From Rhodanobacteraceae bacterium (GTDB taxonomy: Bacteria; Pseudomonadota; Gammaproteobacteria; Xanthomonadales; Rhodanobacteraceae), in NCBI GenBank assembly GCA_030123585.1, contig CP126120.1, positions 3,225,001 through 3,289,000 of the forward strand: a stretch of DNA of 64,000 bases. Reading direction: 5' to 3'. Position numbers and translations under genes: made by a program. Positions 17,603-25,701 of the stretch are shown piece after piece. Within the stretch, counting starts at the first letter, position 1. Each line of letters begins with the position of its first letter. Under the pieces are notes generated by a model. The model was given only the letters and a program-made list of their open reading frames with translations. It had not been told where the DNA came from and made no database searches.

Positions 17603-18088
17603 CTAAAACCTGACGCCCGCAAGCAGCATCGTCTCGCCCAGGTTCTTGCCGCCGCCCAGCAGGTGTGCGTTGGAGACGTGCCGCAGCATCACCACGAAGT
17701 GTCCGTCTTCCCAGCCGCCGGTGGTCATGAACTCGAAGCGGCTGGACAGCGCGTCGGTGCGGGTGCTGGTCGCGGCCAGTTGCTCGCTGACGAACCAGTG
17801 GTGGTCGGCGGAAACGATGCGCACGCCGCCGCCCGCGAGGAACGCCTCGTGATTCAAATCGTCCACCCGGGTGTTGCGCGAATTCACCCAGCCGAGCGTG
17901 CCGATCGGCTCGAAGTGGATGCGGTTGTCGAAGGGGCGGTCGCCGAACACGCTGGCGAACACCGCGCCGGTCGCGCGTTCGGATGACGTCACGCTGGGTC
18001 CGGCCGCGATGTCGAAGCCCGCGGCCAGCGCGGGCGCGCAGGTCGCGAGGCACGCCGCCGCGACCAGACCGAGTTTGAAGTTCTTCAT
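17603..18088 (-). CDS. PagL-like lipid A 3-O-deacylase / acyloxyacyl hydrolase family outer-membrane protein
   Basis: The 161-residue protein has a signal peptide (1-22, LGLVAAACLATCAPALA) and a mature part rich in alternating beta-strand pattern ending in GVRF, a C-terminal Phe typical of outer-membrane barrels. Near the end RHVSNAHLL and NLGE put His137, Ser139 and Glu152 where PagL has its His/Ser/Glu catalytic triad (HxS and a Glu 12-13 residues later). PagL removes the 3-O acyl chain from lipid A. AAGGAG precedes the start codon. It is divergent from a MarR regulator across an 86-nt region and might share its control (inference). Confidence 0.72.
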   Translation of the reverse strand: MKNFKLGLVAAACLATCAPALAAGFDIAAGPSVTSSERATGAVFASVFGDRPFDNRIHFEPIGTLGWVNSRNTRVDDLNHEAFLAGGGVRIVSADHHWFVSEQLAATSTRTDALSSRFEFMTTGGWEDGHFVVMLRHVSNAHLLGGGKNLGETMLLAGVRF

Positions 18089-18144
18089 GGCTTGCTCCTT
18101 CTGCGGGTGACCCGGACGGAACGGGCCGTTCTGCTTGCCTTCGA

Positions 18145-18167
18145 TATAATTGCCTTGACAGTATAAT
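18145..18167. promoter_or_regulatory. Candidate MarR operator/promoter region
   Basis: This AT-rich block sits 8-30 nt before the marR-type start codon in GC-rich sequence. It has TATAAT at 18145-18150, TTGACA at 18155-18160 and a second TATAAT at 18162-18167. The stretch TAATTGCCTTGACAGTA is an imperfect palindrome (TAaTTG facing CAgTA). Autoregulation by MarR proteins from such a site is common, and the opposite strand would serve the PagL-like gene. Confidence 0.4.
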
Positions 18168-18174
18168 CCTCGGC

Positions 18175-18633
18175 ATGAATCGCGAAGCTGAATCATCCGA
18201 CCGCTCGTTCCAGCTTTGCCGGCTGGTCGGACGCATTCGCGCGGAATTCGTGTATGCGGTCGAACAGGAGATGGGGCGGCAGGGCGTCGATCTCAACTTC
18301 ACCCAGTTCCTCGCGCTCAAACTGCTGGGTCAGGAGGACCGGATGACGCCGGTGGAACTGGCGCGCGCGCTGCACTACAACCCCGGCGCGCTCACCCGGC
18401 TGCTGGACAAGCTGGAGCAGAACGGTTATCTGAAACGCGTGCCCGATCCCGATGACCGCCGCGCGCTGCGGCTGGAGCTGACCGCGCAGGGCAGGGCCTT
18501 GCGCAAGCGCGTGGCCGGTTACTGCGATGCCGTGGCCAGTCGCACCTTCGGCTGCACCACGGCCCGCGAACGTGAACAACTGCAGGGCGTGCTGAGCCGG
18601 GTGCTGGAACGCATGCAAGCCGATCGGGGATGA
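18175..18633 (+). CDS. MarR-family transcriptional regulator
   Basis: The 152-residue winged-helix protein has a dimerisation helix (about 8-35), a DNA-binding part (about 57-105) with MTPVELARALHYNPGALTRLLDKLEQNGYLKR as recognition region, and the wing PDPDDRRALRLELTAQG, which is diagnostic for MarR. MarR/EmrR-type repressors lose DNA binding when they bind phenolic or hydrophobic compounds. It heads a run of outer-membrane factor, EmrA and EmrB genes, so it probably controls that efflux system. Confidence 0.92.
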   Translation: MNREAESSDRSFQLCRLVGRIRAEFVYAVEQEMGRQGVDLNFTQFLALKLLGQEDRMTPVELARALHYNPGALTRLLDKLEQNGYLKRVPDPDDRRALRLELTAQGRALRKRVAGYCDAVASRTFGCTTAREREQLQGVLSRVLERMQADRG

Positions 18634-18791
18634 ACACGGAGGACGTCGAAATCCCGGCCGTCCCGGCGTCATGAAGGAAAACAACGTTGCATCGATTCCG
18701 GAGTGCCTCGCTTCACCCGTTCCGGCCATTTTCCGTTCATTCATCAGCGGCGTCGGAGACGGGCACCTGTTTCCCGAAAGACCACGACACC

Positions 18792-20285
18792 ATGCCACAC
18801 AACATCGCTCCACATCGCGGCGCCGTCGCCGCCGCGGTTCTCGCCACCGCGTTGCTGGCCGGTTGCGCCGGTACGGGTGGCTTGCGCTCGACCGCGGTCG
18901 CCAATGATCCGGCGAGTTTGCACGCCGAGCGCAGCCTCGCCGGCGTGAAGCTGGACGCCGCGGCGTGGCCGCGATCGGATTGGTGGAAGACGATCGGCGA
19001 TCCGCAGCTCGACAAGCTGGTCGACGAAGCGCTGGCCGGCAATCCCGACATGGCGCTGGCGGATGCGCGGGTGCGCGCGGCGCTGGCCGCCGCCGGGGCC
19101 GCCGATGCGGCCCGCAAGCCGACCTTGAACGGCGGCGCTGCCGTGGCCGGTGCGCGCGTGCCGCCGTTGCTGCCGCCGCTGGCCTCGGGCCACTTCGGCG
19201 TCATCAAGTACGGTTACCTGAGCTTCAAATGGGACCTCGACCTGTGGGGCGGCAAGCGCGCCGCGTGGCAGGCCGCGGTCGGCAACGCGCGCGCCGCGGA
19301 GATCGACGCGCAGGCCGCACGGATGAAACTTTCCGCGGACGTGGTGCAGGCGTATTTCGATCTGGCCGGCGCCTATGCGCAGCGCGACCTCGCGCAAGCC
19401 GAGCTGCAACGCGCGGAGGACTTCCTCGCGCTCACCCGCAAGCGCGTCGCCAGCGGCATCGACAGCAAGTTCTCGCTGGCGCGGATCGAAGGCGAAACCG
19501 CCAGTGACCGTGCGCACCTCGAAGCCGCCGACAATGCGGTGCACACGAGCGGGCTGGTGCTGGCGGCATTGCTGGGCCGGGGACCGGACCGCGCGTTGTC
19601 GATCGCGCGTCCGGCGTCGCCCGCGCTGCCGGCGCTGGCGCTGCCGAGCGACCTGCCGGCCGACCTGCTGGGCCGGCGTCCCGACGTGGTGGCCGCGCGC
19701 TGGCGGGTCGAGGCCGCGAGCCAGGACATCAAGGCCGCGAAGGCGAAGTTCCTGCCCAACCTCGGCATCAGTTCGCTGGCGGGATTGATCGCACCCTCGT
19801 CACTAGACCTGTTCTCGCTCACCAACCGCTTCTACACGATCTCGCCCGCGCTGAGCCTGCCGATTTTCGAAGGCGGCGCATTGCGCGCCAACCTCGCGGG
19901 CAAGGACGCCGCGCGCGACATCGCGGTGGCGCAGTACAACCAGACGCTGGTGCACGCGGTCAACCAGGTTGCGGCCCAGGTCGACGACCTGCGCTCGCTG
20001 GATGCGCAGGTGCGCGACGCCGAATCCGCGCGCGCCAGCGCGGACAACGCGTACAAACTCGCGATGCAGCGTTACCGCGCCGGCGTCGGCAACTTCCTCG
20101 AAGCGCTCAGCGTGCGCCAGGAACTGATCGCCGCCGAGCAGCAGCTCGCGGCCCTGCAAACCCGCCGCAGCAACGCGTGGGCCATGTTGAACGAGGCGCT
20201 GGGCGGCGGCTTCGAGCCTGCCCGGGACGCCCCGTCGCTGGCGGCCGCGCATGACACCCCATCCGAACCCAAGGCAATCCGATGA
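18792..20285 (+). CDS. NodT-family outer-membrane efflux lipoprotein
   Basis: The 497-residue TolC-like outer-membrane channel has a lipoprotein signal peptide with lipobox LLAGC (Cys about residue 22). Two OEP repeats follow: the first has WWKTIGDPQLDKLVDEALAGNPD, the second LPSDLPADLLGRRPDVVAARW and the long coiled helices. QRYRAGVGNFLEALSVRQEL is typical of NodT/OprM proteins. ATG 18792 is chosen because it places the lipobox correctly; an upstream in-frame start (18687) would bury it. The gene overlaps emrA by 4 nt, so the three-part pump is probably one operon. Confidence 0.92.
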   Translation: MPHNIAPHRGAVAAAVLATALLAGCAGTGGLRSTAVANDPASLHAERSLAGVKLDAAAWPRSDWWKTIGDPQLDKLVDEALAGNPDMALADARVRAALAAAGAADAARKPTLNGGAAVAGARVPPLLPPLASGHFGVIKYGYLSFKWDLDLWGGKRAAWQAAVGNARAAEIDAQAARMKLSADVVQAYFDLAGAYAQRDLAQAELQRAEDFLALTRKRVASGIDSKFSLARIEGETASDRAHLEAADNAVHTSGLVLAALLGRGPDRALSIARPASPALPALALPSDLPADLLGRRPDVVAARWRVEAASQDIKAAKAKFLPNLGISSLAGLIAPSSLDLFSLTNRFYTISPALSLPIFEGGALRANLAGKDAARDIAVAQYNQTLVHAVNQVAAQVDDLRSLDAQVRDAESARASADNAYKLAMQRYRAGVGNFLEALSVRQELIAAEQQLAALQTRRSNAWAMLNEALGGGFEPARDAPSLAAAHDTPSEPKAIR

Positions 20286-21508
20286 CTTCGCCCATCAATC
20301 CCCATCCCGTCTCCGAAGACGACGCCGCCGAACTGCTGAAGCGCAAGCGCTTGCGCAAGCGCCGCCTGATGCTGCGCGGCCTGGTCGGTGTCATCGTGGT
20401 GGTCGCGATCGCCTGGACGCTCTATCACTTCCTGGTGGGGCGCTGGTATGAAGGCACCGACGACGCGTACGTCGACGGCAACGTGGTGCAGATCACGCCG
20501 CAGGTGCCGGGCACGGTGATCAGCATCGGCGCCGACGACAACGACTACGTGCGCGAAGGCCAGCCGCTGGTGAAACTGGATCCGTCGGATGCCGACGTCG
20601 CGCTGGCGCAAGCTGAGGCCGCGCTGGCGCAGACCGTGCGCAAGGTGCGCGGCCTGTACAGCACCGTGCACACGTCCAGGGCCGACGTCGCCGCGCGCGA
20701 AGCGGTGGTCAGGCAGGCCCAGGCCGACTACCAGCGCCGCAAGGGCCTTGCCGCGTCGGGTGCGATTTCCGCCGAGGAACTGGCGCACGCGCGCGATGCG
20801 CTGACCACCGCGCAAAGCGCGCTGGCCGCGGCCGAGGCGCAACTCGCCACCACCGACGCGCTGGTTTCGGACACCGAGATCGCCACCCATCCCGACGTGA
20901 AAGCCGCAGCGGCGAAAGTGCGCGCGGCGTGGTTGAACGACCAGCGCACCACGCTGGTCGCGCCGGTGTCGGGTTACGTCGCCAAGCGCACCGTGCAGGT
21001 CGGCCAGCGCGTGCAACCCGGCACGCCGCTGATGGCGGTGGTGCCGCTGCACCAGGTGTGGGTGGACGCGAACTTCAAGGAAACCCAGCTCGAACACATG
21101 CGGATCGGCCAGCCGGTGACGCTGACCTCCGACCTGTATGGCGGTTCGGTGATCTACCACGGCCATGTCGCGGGACTGGGCATCGGCACCGGCAGCGCAT
21201 TCTCGCTGCTGCCCGCGCAGAATGCGTCGGGCAACTGGATCAAGATCGTGCAGCGCCTGCCGGTCCGGATCGCGCTCGACGGCAAGGAACTCGACCAGCA
21301 TCCGCTGCGGATCGGCTTGTCGATGGACGTGTCCGTGAACCTGCACGACCAGAAGGGTCCGATGCTGTCGCAGCAGTCGCCGCAGGAACCCGTGTTCAGC
21401 ACCGACGTCTACGCGCACGATCGCGCCGAGGCGAACCTGCTGATCGCGAAGATCATCCGCGACAACAGCGGGCCGCAGTCGGGCGGGGCGCATGTAGCAA
21501 GACATTGA
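20282..21508 (+). CDS. emrA: EmrA-type membrane fusion protein (HlyD family)
   Basis: The 408-residue periplasmic adaptor has a single N-terminal membrane anchor (about 36-56, LMLRGLVGVIVVVAIAWTLY). The biotinyl-lipoyl-like motif comes next: YEGTDDAYVDGNVVQITPQV and GTVISIGADDNDYVREGQPL. A long alpha-helical hairpin (about 95-205) follows, then a beta-barrel domain with TLVAPVSGYVAKRTVQVGQRV. It links the inner-membrane EmrB transporter to the outer-membrane channel encoded just upstream. A dispersed repeat starts 2 nt after the stop codon. Confidence 0.93.
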   Translation: MTSPINPHPVSEDDAAELLKRKRLRKRRLMLRGLVGVIVVVAIAWTLYHFLVGRWYEGTDDAYVDGNVVQITPQVPGTVISIGADDNDYVREGQPLVKLDPSDADVALAQAEAALAQTVRKVRGLYSTVHTSRADVAAREAVVRQAQADYQRRKGLAASGAISAEELAHARDALTTAQSALAAAEAQLATTDALVSDTEIATHPDVKAAAAKVRAAWLNDQRTTLVAPVSGYVAKRTVQVGQRVQPGTPLMAVVPLHQVWVDANFKETQLEHMRIGQPVTLTSDLYGGSVIYHGHVAGLGIGTGSAFSLLPAQNASGNWIKIVQRLPVRIALDGKELDQHPLRIGLSMDVSVNLHDQKGPMLSQQSPQEPVFSTDVYAHDRAEANLLIAKIIRDNSGPQSGGAHVARH

Positions 21509-21510
21509 TA

Positions 21511-21651
21511 TGCGATCGTCCGTGATCGCTGCTTCGTTCGACGTATCGGCGCTGAAACCCTTGTCCGGTTCACCAGCACCAGAACGTCCATAGAGCCGCC
21601 ATCCGTGGCCAAGAGCTCCCTGGACTGACTTCTCACAAAAGCGGCTCCGGC
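21511..21651 (+). repeat. Stop-codon-abutting dispersed repeat, copy B (141 nt)
   Basis: This full-length copy of the family is shared with 10558-10670 and the reverse strand of 32711-32851. It starts TGCGATCGTCCGTGATCGCT 2 nt after the emrA stop codon and ends with the GACTT-CTCACAAAAGCGGC segment 17 nt before emrB. It carries the CCGCCATCCGTGGC palindrome-like block missing in copy A. Confidence 0.75.
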
Positions 21652-21668
21652 CGATACCGCAGACATCC

Positions 21669-23228
21669 ATGGCATCCACTGCAACCACCGCGACGGCCGG
21701 CCCTTTCGGCGAATTCCGGCCCGCGAGTCTGCCGCTGGCGACGATCGGCCTGTCGCTGGCGACCTTCATGCAGGTGCTGGACATCACCATTGCCAACGTG
21801 TCGTTGCCGACGATCGCGGGCAACCTCGGCGCCAGCCTCACCCAGTCGACCTGGGTGATCACCTCGTTCGCGGTCGCGAACGCGATCGCCTTGCCGCTCA
21901 CCGGATTCCTGTCGCGCCGCTTCGGCGAAGTGAAGCTGTTCGTGTGGGCGACCGCGCTGTTCTCGCTGTGTTCGCTGGCCTGCGGCTTCGCCACCAGCAT
22001 GGACGAACTGGTGCTGTTCCGTGCGCTGCAGGGCGCGGTCGCGGGCCCGATGTATCCGATCACGCAGAGCCTGATGGTGTCGATCTATCCGCGCGACAAG
22101 CGCGGGATGGCGCTGGCGATCCTGGGAATGGTGACGGTGGTGGCGCCGATCGCGGGGCCGGTGCTGGGCGGCTGGATCACCGAAACCTATTCGTGGGAAT
22201 GGATTTTCTTCATCAACGTGCCGATCGGCGTATTTGCGAGCGCGGTGGTGGCGGGCCAACTCGGCCAGCGCGTGGAACAGTTGCGGCGCGCGCGGATCGA
22301 CTGGGTCGGCCTGGTCACGCTGATCTTCGGCGTCGGCTCGCTGCAGGTGCTGCTGGACAAGGGCAACGAACTCGACTGGTTCCATTCCCACACCATCGTC
22401 GGCCTCGCGATCGTGTCCGCGGTTTCACTGGTGGTGTTCCTGATCTGGGAATTGACCGATGACGAGCCGATCGTGGACCTGCGCCTGTTCCGGCACCGCA
22501 ACTTCGCGGCCGGCACGCTGGCGCTGGTGCTGGCCTACGCGGCGTTCTTCTCGATCGGCCTGCTGGTGCCGCTGTGGCTGCAGAACACGATCGGCTACAC
22601 CTCGATCTGGGCCGGCCTCGCGACCGCGCCGATCGGGATCATCCCGGTGCTGATGACCTTCTGGGTCGGGAAGTACGCGCACAAGTTCGACCTGCGCTGG
22701 CTGGCCGCGCTGGCGTTCATCGTGATGGGGCTGACGTGTTTCATCCGCGGCCGCTTCACCACCGAGGTGGACTTCTACCACGTGGCGATGGCGCAACTGC
22801 TGCAGGGCCTCGGCGTCGCGCTGTTCTTCATGCCGATCCTGACCATCCTGCTGTCGGACCTGGAAGGCCCGGAAGTCGCGGAGGGTTCGGGCGTCGCGAC
22901 CTTCCTGCGATCGGTCGGCGGCAGCTTCTCGGCCTCGATCACCACCTACATCTGGACGCGCGGCGGCGTGCTCAACCACGCCAACCTCACCGAACACATC
23001 AACGCCTACAGCGAGGACGTGCGCGACGGCATCGCGGCGATGGGCGGCCACCTCCAAACCTACGCCGCGGAGATCAACGGCGTGATCAGCCAGCAGGCCA
23101 TGCAGATTTCCTTCAACCATCTTTTCGATGCGCTCGGCTTCATCTTCCTGGCGCTGGTCGCGGTGGTATGGCTGGCCAAGCCGCCGTTCATCAACAAGGC
23201 CGGTCCGGCAGCAACCTCGGGGCATTGA
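21669..23228 (+). CDS. emrB: EmrB-type MFS multidrug transporter (DHA2), copy 1
   Basis: This 519-residue drug:H+ antiporter has 14 predicted membrane segments, the DHA2 arrangement. Motif D1/C elements are visible: FMQVLDITIANVSLPTIAGN in TM1, SLTQSTWVITSF, LSRRFGEVKLF (motif A) and MVTVVAPIAGPVLGGWITE (motif C, the antiporter motif). The C-terminal half has the FNHLFDALGFIFLALVAVVWL segment usual in EmrB. It should work with the EmrA and NodT-type proteins encoded upstream as a tripartite pump for hydrophobic compounds. A second, closely similar gene follows. Confidence 0.93.
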   Translation: MASTATTATAGPFGEFRPASLPLATIGLSLATFMQVLDITIANVSLPTIAGNLGASLTQSTWVITSFAVANAIALPLTGFLSRRFGEVKLFVWATALFSLCSLACGFATSMDELVLFRALQGAVAGPMYPITQSLMVSIYPRDKRGMALAILGMVTVVAPIAGPVLGGWITETYSWEWIFFINVPIGVFASAVVAGQLGQRVEQLRRARIDWVGLVTLIFGVGSLQVLLDKGNELDWFHSHTIVGLAIVSAVSLVVFLIWELTDDEPIVDLRLFRHRNFAAGTLALVLAYAAFFSIGLLVPLWLQNTIGYTSIWAGLATAPIGIIPVLMTFWVGKYAHKFDLRWLAALAFIVMGLTCFIRGRFTTEVDFYHVAMAQLLQGLGVALFFMPILTILLSDLEGPEVAEGSGVATFLRSVGGSFSASITTYIWTRGGVLNHANLTEHINAYSEDVRDGIAAMGGHLQTYAAEINGVISQQAMQISFNHLFDALGFIFLALVAVVWLAKPPFINKAGPAATSGH

Positions 23229-23292
23229 TTCCATTTCCACTTCGTTGGTGATTTTTTGCACGACGTTCAAACCCCAAACCGCCTCGGAATGC

Positions 23293-23377
23293 CGTCATTC
23301 CCGCGCAGGCGGGAATCCAGTGCCTTTGCGGTGTGCTACTGAAAGTCGCTGGGTCCCCGCCTTCGCGGGGACGACGA
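23293..23377. repeat. CGTCATTCCCGC-type inverted repeat pair between the emrB copies
   Basis: The unit CGTCATTCCCGCGCAGGCGGG(AATCCAG) at 23293-23320 contains the dRS3-like palindrome ATTCCCG...CGGGAAT. The complementary-type unit GGGTCCCCGCCTTCGCGGGG(ACGACG) at 23351-23377 is another hairpin. Such units are common intergenic repeats in proteobacteria. This pair is the only notable content of the 192-nt gap. Confidence 0.7.
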
Positions 23378-23420
23378 GTTGATATTCATCCATCGAAATA
23401 GAAATGGAGTGAGGTAGTCG

Positions 23421-24977
23421 ATGGCTTCAAACGCTTCCGCTGCAACGCAAGCCTTCGGCGAATTCCGTCCCGCCAGCCTGTCGCTGGCGACGATCGGGCT
23501 GTCGCTCGGCACCTTCATGCAGGTGCTGGACATGACCATCGCCAACGTGTCGCTGCCGACCATCGCCGGCAACCTCGGCGCAAGCCAGGACCAATCGACG
23601 TGGGTCATCACCTCGTTCACCGTCGCGCAGGCGATCACGCTGCCGATGACGGGATTTCTTTCCCGCCGCTTCGGCGAAGTGAAGGTGTTCGTGTGGGCGG
23701 TGCTGCTGTTCTCGCTGTTCTCGCTGGCCTGCGGTTTCGCCACCAGCCTGTCGATGCTGGTGCTGTTCCGCGCGCTGCAGGGCTCGGTGTGCGGGCCGAT
23801 GTATCCGATCACGCAAAGCCTGATGGTGTCGATCTATCCGCGCGACAAGCGCGGCATGGCGCTGGCGATCATCGCGATGATCACGGTGGTGGCGCCCATC
23901 GTCGGGCCGGTCGCGGGCGGCTGGATCACCGATTCGTATTCGTGGCGCTGGATCTTCTTCATCAACGTGCCGATCGGCGCCATCGCCTGCAGCCTCGTCG
24001 CGGTGCAGATGGGCAAGCGCGTCGAGCAGTTGCGCCACGCGCGAATCGACTGGGTGGGCGTCGTCACGTTGATCCTCGGCGTCGGTTCGCTGCAGATCCT
24101 GCTGGACAAGGGCAACGACCTCGACTGGTTCCATTCCACCACCATCGTCACCCTGGCCATCATCGCGGCGATCTCGCTGTCGGTGTGGGTGATCTGGGAG
24201 CTGACCGACGACGAACCGCTGGTGGACCTGCGCCTGTTCCGGCACCGCAATTTCGCCGCGGGCACGCTGGCGCTGATCCTCGCCTTCGCGCTGTTCTTCT
24301 CGATCTCGCTGCTGCTGCCGCTGTGGCTGCAGAACGTGCTCGGCTACACCGCGCTGTGGTCGGGCCTCGCGGCCGCGCCGATCGGCGTGATCCCGATCCT
24401 CATGACATTCTGGGTCGGCAAATACGCGCACAAGTTCGACCTGCGCTGGCTGACCGCGTTCTCGTTCGCGGTGATGGGCTTCATCTGCTTCCGCTTCGGC
24501 AGCTTCAACACCGAAGTCGACTTCTGGGCCGTGGCGCTGACGGAGCTGATGCTGGGCCTCGGCATCGCGCTGTTCTTCATGCCGATCCTCACTATCCTGC
24601 TGTCGGATCTGGAAGGGCAGGAAATCGCGGAAGGTTCCGGCTCCGCCACCTTCCTGCGCACGGTGGGCGCGAGCTTCGCGGTGTCCATCGTCACCTACCT
24701 GTGGCTGCGCGGCGGCGTGGTCAGCCACGCCAACCTCGCCGAGCACATCAACCCGTTCAATCCCCAGGTCCGCCAGAACGTGGCCGCGATGGGCGGTTCG
24801 CTCCAGCACTACGCGGCAGGCATCAACGGCGTGATCACGCAGCAGAGCATGCAGATTTCCTTCAACCACCTGTTCGATGGGCTCGGGATCGGGTTCTTCC
24901 TGCTGATAGCGGTGGTGTGGCTGGCCAAGCCGCCGTTCATCGGTCGCGCGCATGGTCCCGCACCGGGCGCGCATTGA
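23421..24977 (+). CDS. EmrB-type MFS multidrug transporter (DHA2), copy 2
   Basis: The 518-residue protein has the same 14-segment DHA2 layout and is roughly three-quarters identical by eye to the preceding EmrB along its whole length (FMQVLDMTIANVSLPTIAGN, VAPIVGPVAGGWITDSYSWR, the final FNHLFDGLGIGFFLLIAVVWL). It is a tandem duplication. Differences cluster in the periplasmic loops and some membrane helices, as expected if substrate range diverged. A GAGG ribosome-binding site precedes the ATG, and an intergenic repeat separates it from copy 1, so it may have its own promoter. Confidence 0.92.
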   Translation: MASNASAATQAFGEFRPASLSLATIGLSLGTFMQVLDMTIANVSLPTIAGNLGASQDQSTWVITSFTVAQAITLPMTGFLSRRFGEVKVFVWAVLLFSLFSLACGFATSLSMLVLFRALQGSVCGPMYPITQSLMVSIYPRDKRGMALAIIAMITVVAPIVGPVAGGWITDSYSWRWIFFINVPIGAIACSLVAVQMGKRVEQLRHARIDWVGVVTLILGVGSLQILLDKGNDLDWFHSTTIVTLAIIAAISLSVWVIWELTDDEPLVDLRLFRHRNFAAGTLALILAFALFFSISLLLPLWLQNVLGYTALWSGLAAAPIGVIPILMTFWVGKYAHKFDLRWLTAFSFAVMGFICFRFGSFNTEVDFWAVALTELMLGLGIALFFMPILTILLSDLEGQEIAEGSGSATFLRTVGASFAVSIVTYLWLRGGVVSHANLAEHINPFNPQVRQNVAAMGGSLQHYAAGINGVITQQSMQISFNHLFDGLGIGFFLLIAVVWLAKPPFIGRAHGPAPGAH

Positions 24978-25048
24978 CGGGCATCATCCTCACGGATCCC
25001 GCGCCGCGGCGCATAATGGCGCATTGCAAGTGCGACAAGGAGTGCGCG

Positions 25049-25399
25049 ATGAATACGGATCGAATCGAACAACACACGGCCGCGACAACCCAGGCGGACC
25101 GGATGCGCGCGGCCATCGACAAGGCCGTGGCGGTCGGGCCGGGCTTCCTGCGCGGCGACGTGGATGCCCACCACATGGCCAACACGATGGTCGGCGCGGT
25201 GCGCGACTATGTCGCGAAGGAGCGCGCCGCGGGTGGCGATGGCATGCCGCATGACGATCAGGCGCGCCAGTTGCAGAACGTCCTGGAGGAACTGATGACC
25301 TGCGGTTCGGGCTTCCTCGCCGGCCGCTGCGACGCTGCCTGCGTCGCGCGCACCATGACGCAAATGGTCCGCGAGTTCGCTCCGACGGCGCGTGGCTGA
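25049..25399 (+). CDS. Unrecognised 116-residue protein with internal duplication
   Basis: I do not recognise the family. AAGGAG at 25037-25042 is well placed for ATG 25049; an in-frame ATG at 25016 would add MAHCKCDKECA. The protein contains two copies of a ~23-residue motif: VGPGFLRGDVDAHHMANTM then VGAVR at 29-52, and CGSGFLAGRCDAACVARTM then TQMVR at 85-108. The shared frame is G-x-G-F-L-x-G-x-x-D-A-x(3)-A-x-T-M-x(3)-V-R. Only the second copy has three Cys (85, 94, 98), which could bind metal. There is no signal peptide or membrane segment. It follows the second emrB by 71 nt. Confidence 0.65.
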   Translation: MNTDRIEQHTAATTQADRMRAAIDKAVAVGPGFLRGDVDAHHMANTMVGAVRDYVAKERAAGGDGMPHDDQARQLQNVLEELMTCGSGFLAGRCDAACVARTMTQMVREFAPTARG

Positions 25400-25701
25400 A
25401 GGCGCGCGCCGCGCACTTGGCAGCAGCCGGAGTCAAAAAACCGCTTCCGTTGGAGGCACAGGAAATAACCGTGCGGGTCATCCTTGCCGACGAGCCGGGG
25501 AAGGCGAATGCGGTCGCTGGTGTGGCGTGTGCACGGCAAAGCGCACGTGCTGTTCGGGCCGCAGGGTCTGGCGTGGCTGCGCGACAACCTGGTCGATTGT
25601 CGGGAATTCCGCAGCGCGATCGAAGCCCGGTATGGGGCGCCCGCGGCGGCGACGCGCGCGTGGGGCAACGGGGCGGCGCGGCCGGCGCGTTCGGCGGAGT
25701 C
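25400..25701. other. 302-nt gap with one doubtful small frame
   Basis: An open frame at 25508-25705 (+) could encode 65 residues (MRSLVWRVHGKAHVLFGPQG, then WLRDNLVDCREFRSAIEARYG) and would overlap the end of the isomerase gene by 4 nt on the opposite strand. It has no clear ribosome-binding site and no recognised family. Otherwise I see nothing in this stretch. Confidence 0.25.

Noticed and set aside
21669..24977. Recent transposition as origin of the two emrB genes
   Set aside because: No insertion sequence or target duplication is visible; unequal recombination between copies is enough to explain them.
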